DNA of 34,964 nt from Calothrix sp. MO_192.B10 (lineage in GTDB: Bacteria > Cyanobacteriota > Cyanobacteriia > Cyanobacteriales > Nostocaceae): assembly GCA_030065055.1 (NCBI GenBank), contig JASJDS010000022.1:1-34964 (forward strand), in the 5' to 3' direction. Below the pieces are notes generated by a model. It searched no databases and was not told the DNA's origin. It saw only the letters and a program-made list of their open reading frames with translations. Of this stretch, positions 8,445 through 16,364 are shown piece by piece (within the stretch, counting starts at the first letter, position 1; every line of letters begins with the position of its first letter). A program made the translations under genes and the position numbers.

Positions 8445-8521
8445 GAGCCGCTTGAGGTGAAAGTCTCACGAGCGGTTCTGAATGAGAGGTGATATGGGGT
8501 GACTCATGCATCGACTCTAAC
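8445..8521 (+). ncRNA. Group II intron domains V and VI
   Basis: Domain V covers 8445-8478: a basal stem GAGCCGCT pairing with AGCGGTTC, the conserved two-base bulge, an upper stem and a GAAA tetraloop. Domain VI covers about 8484-8519, with paired AGAG/CTCT ends and the bulged branch A at 8514. These are the catalytic core and branch site of the ribozyme and look intact, unlike the protein gene. Confidence 0.88.
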
Positions 8522-9088
8522 AAATCGACAACGGCACTGCACCTGGCTACATATTTGCAAAGTCAAGCTGACACATTGCTTGTGGATGGGGATTTAAACC
8601 GCAGTGCATTGGATTGGGCTGACAGGGGTAAATTACCTTTTAAAGTGGCTGATGAGAAGCAGGGGGTGGATTTAGCAAGGCTTTACGAGCATATTGTGAT
8701 TGATACGCCAACTAAGCCTGATGCCAGGGAGTTGAAAACTCTGGCAAGGGGTTGCGATTTATTAATTATACCTTGTACTCCAGATGCGATCGCATTAGCT
8801 GCTACCTTAAACATGGTTGATGCATTGCGGGGATATAAGGTAAATTACCGGATTTTATTAACTATCATTCCTCCTAGTCCAAATAATGCTGGGGAGGAGG
8901 CGAGGAATGCTTTGTCAGGTGCGGGATTACCTATATTTAAAGGTGGGATTAGGCGATTAGCTGTGTTTCAACGTGCAGCATTAGAAGGTGTACCGGTGAA
9001 TGCAGTTAAGGATGCTTATGCTCAAATTGCGTGGCGATGTTATGCAGAGGTTGGGAAGGAGGTGTTTGAGTTAGGAGTGAGGGAGTGA
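8522..9088 (+). CDS. ParA-like partition ATPase, exon 2 (188 aa)
   Basis: This exon starts with AAATCGACA (KST), the second half of the Walker A motif begun in exon 1, and runs to TGA 9086-9088. The spliced 201-aa protein has Walker A KGGVGKST, the A' motif LLVDGDLN, and the Walker B-like strand HIVIDTPT. Its length is typical of small plasmid-type ParA proteins, which use ATP-dependent DNA binding to move plasmids or other cargo. An unspliced reading from GTG 8489 gives 199 aa whose first 11 residues come from intron domain VI and lack KGGVG, so that product could not bind ATP normally. The last codons and stop lie in a GGAGTGA-type tandem repeat. An RHH gene follows at 9255, the usual parA-partner arrangement. 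Confidence 0.88.
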   Translation, partial: KSTTALHLATYLQSQADTLLVDGDLNRSALDWADRGKLPFKVADEKQGVDLARLYEHIVIDTPTKPDARELKTLARGCDLLIIPCTPDAIALAATLNMVDALRGYKVNYRILLTIIPPSPNNAGEEARNALSGAGLPIFKGGIRRLAVFQRAALEGVPVNAVKDAYAQIAWRCYAEVGKEVFELGVRE

Positions 9089-9160
9089 AGGAGTGAAGGA
9101 GGGAAGCAGTAGGGGCGGGGTTTCCCCGCCCGGAGGGAAGGAGGGAAGGAGTGATGAAAT
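9071..9160. repeat. GGAGTGA-type tandem repeat with GC-rich hairpin after parA
   Basis: Repeats of GAGTGAGG / GAGTGAAG begin inside the last parA codons and continue downstream. They are interrupted at 9113-9131 by a perfect 8-bp stem, GGGCGGGG and CCCCGCCC with a TTT loop, and resume as GGAGGGAAGGA. The hairpin may act as a terminator, but it has no T-tract. The same kind of repeat ends the RHH gene at about 9505-9556 and, inverted, flanks the DUF5132 gene at 23371-23423. Confidence 0.75.
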
Positions 9161-9254
9161 TCTAAGCTGTGGGTATTTTGGTCAGTCCAAGAAATATTAA
9201 CAAATATTGCGTTTATTTTCTTTGTTTGCTGATAGTTAATAAGGGGGTTTCTGT

Positions 9255-9524
9255 ATGAATCAGAAGAGAAAAACTAGCCGTTTTGATGAGTTGATTGATG
9301 TTGCACGCAGTCGTCAAAATAGGGATGAATTACAAGCAGATTCAGAACAATCTTCTCGTAAAACTAAGAGTACCAATCCTAATTATGTGCGTACTACTTT
9401 TTATCTTCCTAAGGCTGTACACCGACAACTTAAGGCTGTTGCGGTTTCTCAGGAGCGACAGATGAGTGATATTGTGGCGGAATTGCTAGAACAGTGGCTT
9501 TCTGCTGAAGCAGGGAAGGAGTGA
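9255..9524 (+). CDS. Ribbon-helix-helix DNA-binding protein, 89 aa (probable ParA partner/repressor)
   Basis: The N-terminal 45 residues are basic and probably unstructured (NQKRKTSRFDELID..., SSRKTKSTN). The C-terminal half is a CopG/Arc/ParG-like fold: beta strand YVRTTFYLP, helix KAVHRQLKAVAVSQ, turn, helix MSDIVAELLEQWL. A long flexible N-terminus before an RHH domain is typical of small centromere-binding partners of plasmid ParA proteins (ParG-like). ATG 9255 is preceded by AAGGGGG with 7-nt spacing, a good ribosome site. It lies 166 bp after parA on the same strand. A likely role is binding the octad repeats before parA, giving partition and autoregulation; this is inferred. Its last codons (AGKE) and stop fall in a GGAGTGA-type repeat. 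Confidence 0.8.
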   Translation: MNQKRKTSRFDELIDVARSRQNRDELQADSEQSSRKTKSTNPNYVRTTFYLPKAVHRQLKAVAVSQERQMSDIVAELLEQWLSAEAGKE

Positions 9525-9557
9525 GGGAGTGAGGGAGTGAAGGAGTGAAGGAAAGAA

Positions 9558-10115
9558 TTACAAAATAATGTCTTCTCCAAGTTGTGTGAAACGAACTCTT
9601 TTGATGTTCCACTGAGGATTACTGGTGAGGGTTTTGCGTAAACTACCAAATAGGGCAAATTGTTCGCAACTGGAGAGGGAAACTATTTGTCTGCGAGATT
9701 TGGGATCTATGCGTAAGTCAATGGTGGCTGTACCATTTTTGACGCTGAGGCGATATCCAGACAGGTTAAAGTCTCCGCTATCTTGTTGCTCTATAATCTG
9801 AGCTATGGCAGCATTAATAGGTTTATTTGCGGAGATAGCTACTTTTTTGGGAATCAGTTTTTGACATTGGGTGTCGCTGGTGTATATGTTAGCGTTAATG
9901 GTTTTTCCTATAGGCTCTTTATCTAATGGTTTGGCTCTCAGTTTGGCCAAGCTGGGGCTAGAAGGGTTTGTTTCTCGGTTTTTGGATGTAGAGTTGGTTT
10001 GTGTGTTTTTCTCTGGTTCTGGTTGACGGGAGACGTTGGTGGAGGAACATCCACTGACGGTGGTTATTGCGATCGCAATAATAATGGTAAAAATAGATAG
10101 TTTGTTAGTTTTCAT
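9558..10115 (-). CDS. Lipoprotein with GerMN-like domain, 185 aa
   Basis: The N-terminus is a lipoprotein signal peptide: MKTNK, a hydrophobic core, and a lipobox VSGC with Cys23 as the likely lipidated residue. A Ser/Thr/Asn/Pro-rich linker (about 24-70) follows. The folded part (about 72-185) resembles GerMN domains: ANIYTSDTQC at its start, then PINAAIAQII, GTATIDLRID and LRKTLTSNPQWNIKRVRF. Two cysteines (TQCQK, SSCEQF) could form a disulphide outside the cytoplasm. An AGGA about 8 nt before the ATG (complement of 10113-10115) supports the start. GerMN proteins occur in spore germination and, in non-sporulating bacteria, as envelope lipoproteins of unknown role. The family assignment is moderate. 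It converges on the RHH gene. Confidence 0.6.
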   Translation of the reverse strand: MKTNKLSIFTIIIAIAITTVSGCSSTNVSRQPEPEKNTQTNSTSKNRETNPSSPSLAKLRAKPLDKEPIGKTINANIYTSDTQCQKLIPKKVAISANKPINAAIAQIIEQQDSGDFNLSGYRLSVKNGTATIDLRIDPKSRRQIVSLSSCEQFALFGSLRKTLTSNPQWNIKRVRFTQLGEDIIL

Positions 10116-10267
10116 AATTATTTTCCTAATGATGTTATTAGGTTCTGCTATTAATTTCGGTGTTGGTAGTTTAAAATCAGCATAAAATTAGTCAATCATG
10201 AAGGCTGAATCAATCAAATCAGTAGTCATACTGTTGGGAATATATTGTAATAATTTTTCAGATTGGT

Positions 10268-11743
10268 ATGAGGAACTGGGAAGTTATGTCAAGTCAGGAA
10301 ACTAGTGGTTACGATCCTCGTAAGGCTGAATGGGATGGTACATCAATTGATAGGTGGGAAGCATCTAAGTGGAAACAGTGGAAGGGAAAGTTAAGGGATG
10401 AGTGTGCCAAGGTTGAACGGGAGTATTTGCGGGTTAAGCATGGTGTGGGGCAAGCTAATACTGCTTTAAGTTTAGACAAGGTGAAGGTAAAGTTAAAGCT
10501 TACCAGTTACAAATCGATTGGTTTGCAGGGAACATTCCCTTGTAAACCGGGTGATGTGGGTAAGAATGGCAGCCCGAATAAACAGTACACCCTTTCTTTG
10601 GGTTTTGCTGCTAATGATGTGGGTTTAAAGACTGCGATCGCAAAAGCGAGGGAATTAGATTTATTATTAATTACGAGGCAGTTTCAGTGGACATCGGAAC
10701 TTTTGGGTAAGCAAGCACAGAAGTTGGCTTTAGCTGGTGTCAATCAACCCAAGAAGTTAATTCGAGAGTTGGTTGGTGAATATGAGCAAGGGTTTTGGAA
10801 AACCCATGAGCAGAACCGTCAAGGAATCCGTACTTGGGAAAGTCATTATCTGAGGCATTTAAAAAAGTTAAATTGGGATGTGCCTCTATCTTTACCTGTG
10901 TTGGAACAAGCTTTAGAAAAGACGAAACCTAACAGTTCATCTCGTTTCTTTCTAGTATGGCAATTAAAAAAATTCTGCGATTTTTGTGGTTTTGATGGGG
11001 CGAAAATTATTAATTCCTATGCTACTCCTTTGCCTAATCCCAGTTTGCGGCAAGTTCCTACGGATGAGGAGATAATTCAGGGTTTTCAACAAATAGGTAG
11101 CCCTTTATCAATATATACTAGTAAAGAGAATGCGATCGCTCCGGAACAATGGCAGTGGATGTATGGTATGTTAGCAACTTATGGGTTAAGACCCCATGAG
11201 TTGTTTGCGATTGATTTACAGGGGTTTGCGAGTGCCAAAAATGGGTTTCATTTGGTGAGTTTAAATCCTAGTTTAACTGGGGGAACGAAGACTGGGGAAC
11301 GTACTTGTGGTATTCCTCCTTTACACCCTCACTGGGTAGAATTATTTGATTTAAAGAATATCACAATGCCGGAGCCTAGCGGTAGTTTAAGCAATCAAAC
11401 TGCTAAAATCCATATTCGATTTAGAAATACAAATATTGGTTTTCGTCCCTATGATTTACGTCATGCCTATGCTATTCGGGGACATAGGCTAAGGGTTCCT
11501 ATTAAAACGATGGCTGATTATATGGGGCATACGGTGCAGGAGCATACGAAAACCTATCAACGCTGGATGAATGAGGATGTAAATTTAGAAATATATCGAG
11601 AGGTGGTAATTCATAGACAAGGTACAACTAAGGAGGCATTGAAGGAAAGAATTAGGGAGTTAGAAGCGGAAAATTTAGCTTTGAAGGCGGAGAATGAAAC
11701 GTTGAAGGGGATATTAATTCGCCATCAATTATCAGGTATATAG
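10268..11743 (+). CDS. XisA/XisC-like tyrosine site-specific recombinase, 491 aa
   Basis: The protein resembles the heterocyst element excisases XisA and XisC along most of its length: KPGDxxxNG...KQYxLSL, then WxYGMLATYGLRP, and PYDLRHAYAIR...MGHTVQEHTKTYQRW. Catalytic residues seen are Arg308, Lys341, Tyr395 (where most tyrosine recombinases have His), Arg398, His421 and nucleophile Tyr430. The R-Y-R-Y pattern is characteristic of the XisA/XisC group. A C-terminal leucine-zipper-like coiled coil (about 456-482, ELEAENLALKAENETLK) is also shared with XisA. It catalyses conservative recombination between short direct repeats, probably to excise or integrate DNA. No nif or hup gene is in view, so it probably serves another element or a plasmid-derived region. 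ATG 10268 is used; ATG 10286 is an alternative. Confidence 0.87.
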   Translation: MRNWEVMSSQETSGYDPRKAEWDGTSIDRWEASKWKQWKGKLRDECAKVEREYLRVKHGVGQANTALSLDKVKVKLKLTSYKSIGLQGTFPCKPGDVGKNGSPNKQYTLSLGFAANDVGLKTAIAKARELDLLLITRQFQWTSELLGKQAQKLALAGVNQPKKLIRELVGEYEQGFWKTHEQNRQGIRTWESHYLRHLKKLNWDVPLSLPVLEQALEKTKPNSSSRFFLVWQLKKFCDFCGFDGAKIINSYATPLPNPSLRQVPTDEEIIQGFQQIGSPLSIYTSKENAIAPEQWQWMYGMLATYGLRPHELFAIDLQGFASAKNGFHLVSLNPSLTGGTKTGERTCGIPPLHPHWVELFDLKNITMPEPSGSLSNQTAKIHIRFRNTNIGFRPYDLRHAYAIRGHRLRVPIKTMADYMGHTVQEHTKTYQRWMNEDVNLEIYREVVIHRQGTTKEALKERIRELEAENLALKAENETLKGILIRHQLSGI

Positions 11744-11815
11744 GTAATAAGTAATAAGTGAGAACAAGGATAACCATTTCAAACTTCTTCTCACCTTGTG
11801 AGGAAAATACTCTGG

Positions 11816-12367
11816 TTATGGTTGCATGAGTTTTTGAACGGAAACAAATACATCAGGAAATGCTAAGGGTGAAATAGTACCTGTAGTCATTGTCAGTTCG
11901 GTGGTGTATTTCTTGTCTTGTAAATCTCGAAATACTTTGACTTCAGGAGTCTTAAGATTCACAACCCAATATTCAGCAATACCTGCTTCAGCGTAGATAT
12001 TTTTTTTCTCCCCTAAGTCTTTACTGAGGGTGGTGTTGGCAAATTCAATAACCCAGAAAATATCTTCGGGGTAGGGGTGATGTTGTAGGTAAACTTCCCC
12101 TAAAGGTTTAACAATGGCGATATCAGGTGCAGGTTCGGAGTCATTGGGGAGAGTAATGGGTTTAGCATCACGAATTTTTACCCTCTCACCTAACAATGTC
12201 CGCAGGTAATCTGCTGCTTCGGTGTTGTAGTAAGCGTGAGGTTCCCTTTCTGGTGGCACAACTATTAATTCCCCGCGCAATAATTCAATGGGTTGATTGT
12301 CAAATATACCTGCTTCGATTGCCCGGTGGTAGCGTTCTATTGTCCATTTATAGGTGGTTACAGTCAT
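11816..12367 (-). CDS. Uma2 family (DUF820) PD-(D/E)xK nuclease-like protein, 183 aa
   Basis: This is a typical full-length member of the Uma2/DUF820 family, abundant in cyanobacteria. Visible features are the start YKWTIERYHRAIEAGIF, IELLRGELI, PAPDIAIV (Asp82), FWVIEFANTTLSKDLGEKK (Glu108, Lys122) and the closing segment YAEAGIAEYWVVNL. The conserved Asp/Glu/Lys suggest a restriction-endonuclease-like fold with an intact active site. The biological substrate of Uma2 proteins is not established; many copies lie near mobile DNA. It starts at the ATG complementary to 12365-12367. It converges on the recombinase gene and has a short tandem repeat directly upstream. Confidence 0.88.
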   Translation of the reverse strand: MTVTTYKWTIERYHRAIEAGIFDNQPIELLRGELIVVPPEREPHAYYNTEAADYLRTLLGERVKIRDAKPITLPNDSEPAPDIAIVKPLGEVYLQHHPYPEDIFWVIEFANTTLSKDLGEKKNIYAEAGIAEYWVVNLKTPEVKVFRDLQDKKYTTELTMTTGTISPLAFPDVFVSVQKLMQP

Positions 12368-12665
12368 TCAATTTTGGATTTTGGATTTTGGATTTTGGAT
12401 TGACCTCAATTTCAAAGATAAACTGCTGAATTTCTGGAGCTTATAGTAATTCCTGGCTATCACCAATCATTTTTTTACCTCCAAATTCAGAAACGCTTAT
12501 GTATAAGGAGAGCAGCTTTGGCAATTTATAAACCACGTTTCCTAAGGGCATTTTTGAGATCGAGTTTGACAGCTATATTGTAAATGTTATTTGCTGGGGT
12601 GAAGTTGGGAAATATGAATAAAGTACTGAAGCTTCACTGTTACTAAACTGGCAATTGACAAGATT
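12368..12665. other. Intergenic region with TTTTGGA heptamer repeat
   Basis: No gene is seen between the divergent Uma2 and histidine kinase genes. Four head-to-tail copies of TTTTGGA occupy 12372-12399, a cyanobacterial short tandem repeat. The rest should hold both promoters, but I see no convincing -35/-10 pair or known regulator site. Confidence 0.6.
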
Positions 12666-15600
12666 ATGGCTGATGATTCTATAACTCTGGATAAACAAAC
12701 TTACGCATCTCTCCAGGAGGAAATAATTGCACTGCGCCAAAAGGTTGCTGGTTTCCAGTCAAATCAAGCTTCTCTCCAGGAAAATCGCCTGCTGAATGGT
12801 GTCATCCAAGCCAGTAATTGTTTGTTGACGATTGGTGATTTTGAGCAGTCTATTAATCAAGCTTTGGCGGCACTCGGTGTTGCAACTAATACTCAGTATG
12901 TTTCTATCTGGGAATATTCTGATATTGAAGAACCTGTATTCAATCAATGTTGGTGGTGGGTTGATTCTGGGGTTCCTTCCCCTTCTAATTTCCGAAATAT
13001 CCCCTATCAAGATGTGTTTTCTGTGGGGGAGGAAATACTATCTCAGGGAAATTGCGTAGCTGAATTGGTGCAAAAATTACCTCTATCTGTGCGATCGCAT
13101 TGGCAATCTCAGGGTATAGTTTCTTTGCTCAGTATCCCCATTTTAATTCAAGGTAAGCTGTGGGGGATAATTACATTTGGTGATGGTGAAGATGAGCGTC
13201 AATGGTTAGATAGTGAAATATCTATTTTAAAAAAGGCTGGGTTGAATTTTGCTGGAGCGATCGCTCAAAATCAAATTAAAATTAAACTGCAAGAGTCCCA
13301 ACAATTACTACAGCTGGTGATGGATAACATCCCCCAGTTAATTTTCTGGAAGGATCGTAATTATATTTATCAAGGATGTAACCGTAATGGTGCTAAAGTA
13401 ACTGGCTTTGATGTTCCAGAGGCAATTGTTGGTAAAAGTGAAGATGATATGCCTTGGACACTTGAGGAGGCATTATGGTATCGTGAATGCGATCGTCGGG
13501 TAATGGAATCTGGTCAACCGGAGTTACATATAATTGAAACCCAACAACAGGCTGATGGCAGACAAGCTTGGCTAGACACTAACAAAATTCCCCTGCGGGA
13601 TAGTGGGGGTAATGTGGTTGGGGTTTTGATTACCATTGAAGATATTACGGAACGCAAGCAAGCTGAGACTAATTTGCAGTTAATTCAGTTTGCCCTAGAT
13701 AACGTTAACGATAACGTATTCTTAATTGAACCGAATGGTAGCTTATTTTATGTGAATGCAGCTAGTTGCCGTAATTTGGGATATTCCCATGGCGAACTTG
13801 CACATATGAGTATCTTTGATATTGATGCTGTACTATCTATTGAATCTTGGTCATTCCATTGGGAAGAGCTTAAGGAACTAAAACAAACTTTGACTTTAGA
13901 ATCAGTTTACCGAACCAAAGACGGTCGAGAATTTCCTGTGGAAGTTAGTATTAATTATTTGGAATTTAATGGTAAAGAATATAATTATGCAGTTGCCCAT
14001 GATATCACCAAACGCAGGCAAGCTGAGGTGCAATTGAGGCAACTTAATGAAGAGCTAGAGACTAGGGTAGAGGAACGGACAAAGCAATTACACCAACAGG
14101 AAATCCAATACCGGAGTATTTTTGAAGCTGTGAGTGATGGCTTGTTTATTACTGATTTAGAAACTGGCATATTAGTTGAAGCAAACCCCGCAGCTTGCAT
14201 TAGTCATGGCTATACCTATGAAGAATTCATTGGCAAATATCCATCAGCTTACATTCATCCCGATTATCACCCCATACTAGAAAAATTTATTAGTGCTATC
14301 AAGGCTGGCAAAGATTTTCATTGTCAATCTGTTGATGTGCGTAAAGATGGTAGCTTGCTGGATGTTGAAGTGATGGGCACACCTTTCATTTATAATGGCA
14401 AGCCCCATGCCTTAACAATTGTTAGAGATATTACCGAACGCAAGCGGGCTGAGTTGATATTACAAAATCGAGCCAAGCGATTGCGTTCTCAAAATTCTGT
14501 GTTGAGTGATTTAGCTAAAAACAGGATTATTTACCAAGGAGATTTGCAATTAGTAGGGCGAGAGATTACAGCAGCTACAGCTCACTCTTTGAGGGTTGAG
14601 CGGGTAAGTGTGTGGTTATACAACGAAGATAAAACTTGTTTACAATGCTTAGATTTATATGAAGTTGATACCCAACAACATAGCCAAGGAATTCAACTTC
14701 CGGTTGCTGATTATCCTGCTTACTTCCAAGGGGTGGAAACAGAAGATATTATTGCTGCTAATGATGCCCATACAGATCCCAGAACCCAGGAATTTTCCAC
14801 AGGCTATTTAACTCCCCTCAATATTACTGCCATGTTGGATTGCCCAATTCGCTTGAGCGGACAAACTATGGGTGTTTTGTGCATCGAGAAGGTGGGTGTA
14901 CCTTGGCGATGGTATCCTGAGGACGAAGGTTTTGCTCGCTCCATTGCCGATATTTTTACCCTAGCAATTGAAGCCCGCGATCGCCAGAAAATTGAAGATA
15001 TATTAAGACAGAAAGAGGTTCAATACCGGAGTATCTTTGAAGCTGTAAGTGATGGAATACTGATTAATGATTTAGATACTGGCAATGTAGTGGAAGCTAA
15101 TCCTGCTGCTTGTCAGATGTTTGGTTATTCCTATGAAGAACTGCTGAATATACATCCTCTGCAAGTCATTCATCCCGATTCCCATCAAGTATTTGCTGAT
15201 TTTATCCACACTATCCGAGCAGGACATCAATTTCATGGTGAAGCTATAGATGTACGTAAGGATGGCACTTTATTCGATGTCGAGGCTTCTGGAACCCTAT
15301 GTATGTACCAAGGTAAACAACATGGATTAGTTGTTATTAGAGATATTAGCGATCGCAAACAAGCAGAAATTAAATTAAAGCAACAAGCTGAGGATTTGGA
15401 AAATACTTTACGGGAACTGCAACGTACCCAAGGTCAATTAATCCAAAGTGAAAAATTATCTTCCCTGGGTCAAATGGTAGCAGGGGTTGCCCATGAAATC
15501 AATAATCCCGTCAACTTTATCCACGGTAATCTTGTCCCTGCAACAGAGTACACCCAAGATTTATTAAGGCTCCTAGAACTCTATCAACAATATTATCCCA

Positions 15601-16265
15601 ACCCCCCGTCAGAAATTGAGGAGGAAATTGAAACCATTGACTTAGAATTTCTGAAAATAGATATTGTCAAACTGCTCAACTCGATGGGGATGGGAACCCA
15701 ACGGATTCGGGAAATTGTGTTATCTCTACGGAACTTCTCCCGTCTGGATGAAGCAGAGTTTAAACAGGTGGATATCCATGAGGGAATTGATAGCACCTTA
15801 ATGATTTTACAGAATCGCTTGAAGGCAACTCCAGAACGTCCAGGAATCACCATTGTTAAAGAGTATGCTTCCCTTCCTCCCATTGAATGCTATCCTGGTC
15901 AACTCAACCAAGTATTCATGAATATTCTTGCCAATGCCATTGATGCTTTAGAGGAATACAATCAACAACGTACCTATGATGAAATTGCAGCAAACCCCAG
16001 CTCTATCCGTATTTTAACCGAGAAAAACACTAAAAACAAAGTAACTATTAGCATCAGTGACAATGGTACTGGAATTCCTCCAGAAGTGCAGAAAAAACTA
16101 TTTGACCCCTTCTTTACCACCAAAGATGTGGGCAAGGGAACTGGATTAGGTTTATCCATTAGTTACCAGATTATAGTAGAAAAGCATGGCGGAAAACTTT
16201 CTTGTCAATCCACCCTTGGTAAAGGGACAGAATTTGCAATCCAAATACCCATTATCCAGGGTTAA
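12666..16265 (+). CDS. Multi-sensor (GAF/PAS) histidine kinase, 1199 aa
   Basis: Order of domains: GAF-like (about 46-200), PAS (205-333), PAS (337-455), coiled coil (455-480), PAS (480-600), GAF (605-770), PAS (785-900), coiled coil, HisKA (about 920-1020) and HATPase_c (1075-1199). The phospho-acceptor is His943 in VAHEINNP. ATP-lid motifs are SDNGTGIP (1131-1138), FDPFFTTKD and GTGLGL (1158-1163). There are no membrane segments, so it is probably a soluble kinase. PAS3 and PAS4 are close copies (both start QYRSIFEAVSDG and contain VEANPAAC), showing an internal duplication. The GAF domains show no obvious bilin-binding cysteine motif, so light sensing is not supported. There is no receiver domain and no adjacent response regulator, so this is an orphan kinase with unknown signal and partner. 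Confidence 0.93.
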   Translation: MADDSITLDKQTYASLQEEIIALRQKVAGFQSNQASLQENRLLNGVIQASNCLLTIGDFEQSINQALAALGVATNTQYVSIWEYSDIEEPVFNQCWWWVDSGVPSPSNFRNIPYQDVFSVGEEILSQGNCVAELVQKLPLSVRSHWQSQGIVSLLSIPILIQGKLWGIITFGDGEDERQWLDSEISILKKAGLNFAGAIAQNQIKIKLQESQQLLQLVMDNIPQLIFWKDRNYIYQGCNRNGAKVTGFDVPEAIVGKSEDDMPWTLEEALWYRECDRRVMESGQPELHIIETQQQADGRQAWLDTNKIPLRDSGGNVVGVLITIEDITERKQAETNLQLIQFALDNVNDNVFLIEPNGSLFYVNAASCRNLGYSHGELAHMSIFDIDAVLSIESWSFHWEELKELKQTLTLESVYRTKDGREFPVEVSINYLEFNGKEYNYAVAHDITKRRQAEVQLRQLNEELETRVEERTKQLHQQEIQYRSIFEAVSDGLFITDLETGILVEANPAACISHGYTYEEFIGKYPSAYIHPDYHPILEKFISAIKAGKDFHCQSVDVRKDGSLLDVEVMGTPFIYNGKPHALTIVRDITERKRAELILQNRAKRLRSQNSVLSDLAKNRIIYQGDLQLVGREITAATAHSLRVERVSVWLYNEDKTCLQCLDLYEVDTQQHSQGIQLPVADYPAYFQGVETEDIIAANDAHTDPRTQEFSTGYLTPLNITAMLDCPIRLSGQTMGVLCIEKVGVPWRWYPEDEGFARSIADIFTLAIEARDRQKIEDILRQKEVQYRSIFEAVSDGILINDLDTGNVVEANPAACQMFGYSYEELLNIHPLQVIHPDSHQVFADFIHTIRAGHQFHGEAIDVRKDGTLFDVEASGTLCMYQGKQHGLVVIRDISDRKQAEIKLKQQAEDLENTLRELQRTQGQLIQSEKLSSLGQMVAGVAHEINNPVNFIHGNLVPATEYTQDLLRLLELYQQYYPNPPSEIEEEIETIDLEFLKIDIVKLLNSMGMGTQRIREIVLSLRNFSRLDEAEFKQVDIHEGIDSTLMILQNRLKATPERPGITIVKEYASLPPIECYPGQLNQVFMNILANAIDALEEYNQQRTYDEIAANPSSIRILTEKNTKNKVTISISDNGTGIPPEVQKKLFDPFFTTKDVGKGTGLGLSISYQIIVEKHGGKLSCQSTLGKGTEFAIQIPIIQG

Positions 16266-16364
16266 TTAACGCTATAGGATCAAAAACCGGGTATTAAAAG
16301 TAAGAAAAAAGTAAGAAAAATAAAAGTAGTGTGAGTTGAAAGTATTAATATACAAAGGTTGCAT

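Larger units (their letters stand above)
5906..8521 (+). mobile_element. Group II intron (2616 bp) with reverse transcriptase, inserted in parA Walker A
   Basis: The 5' end GTGCG matches the GUGYG consensus. The 3' end carries a textbook domain V of 34 nt at 8445-8478 (GAGCCG..., GAAA loop, ...CGGTTC, two-base bulge). A domain VI hairpin follows, whose unpaired A at 8514 is 8 nt from the end, the expected branch point. The intron ends in AC (AY rule) at 8521. Removing it rejoins parA in frame through KGGVG^KST. The first ~760 nt (domains I-III) are non-coding and structured; the maturase gene sits in domain IV. Candidate EBS1 sequences that pair with five of the last six exon bases (GTTGGA) include CCAAC at 6418-6422, but I cannot decide between several. 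Confidence 0.93.

Noticed and set aside
8489-8521. GTG 8489 as the true start of the ParA gene
   Set aside because: The first 11 codons are intron domain VI and the result lacks KGGVG. Splicing to the exon at 5867-5905 restores the motif.
11744-11815. Attachment site for the XisA-like recombinase just after its gene
   Set aside because: I looked for a direct repeat of this stretch near 5200-5900 and elsewhere in the window and found none convincing.
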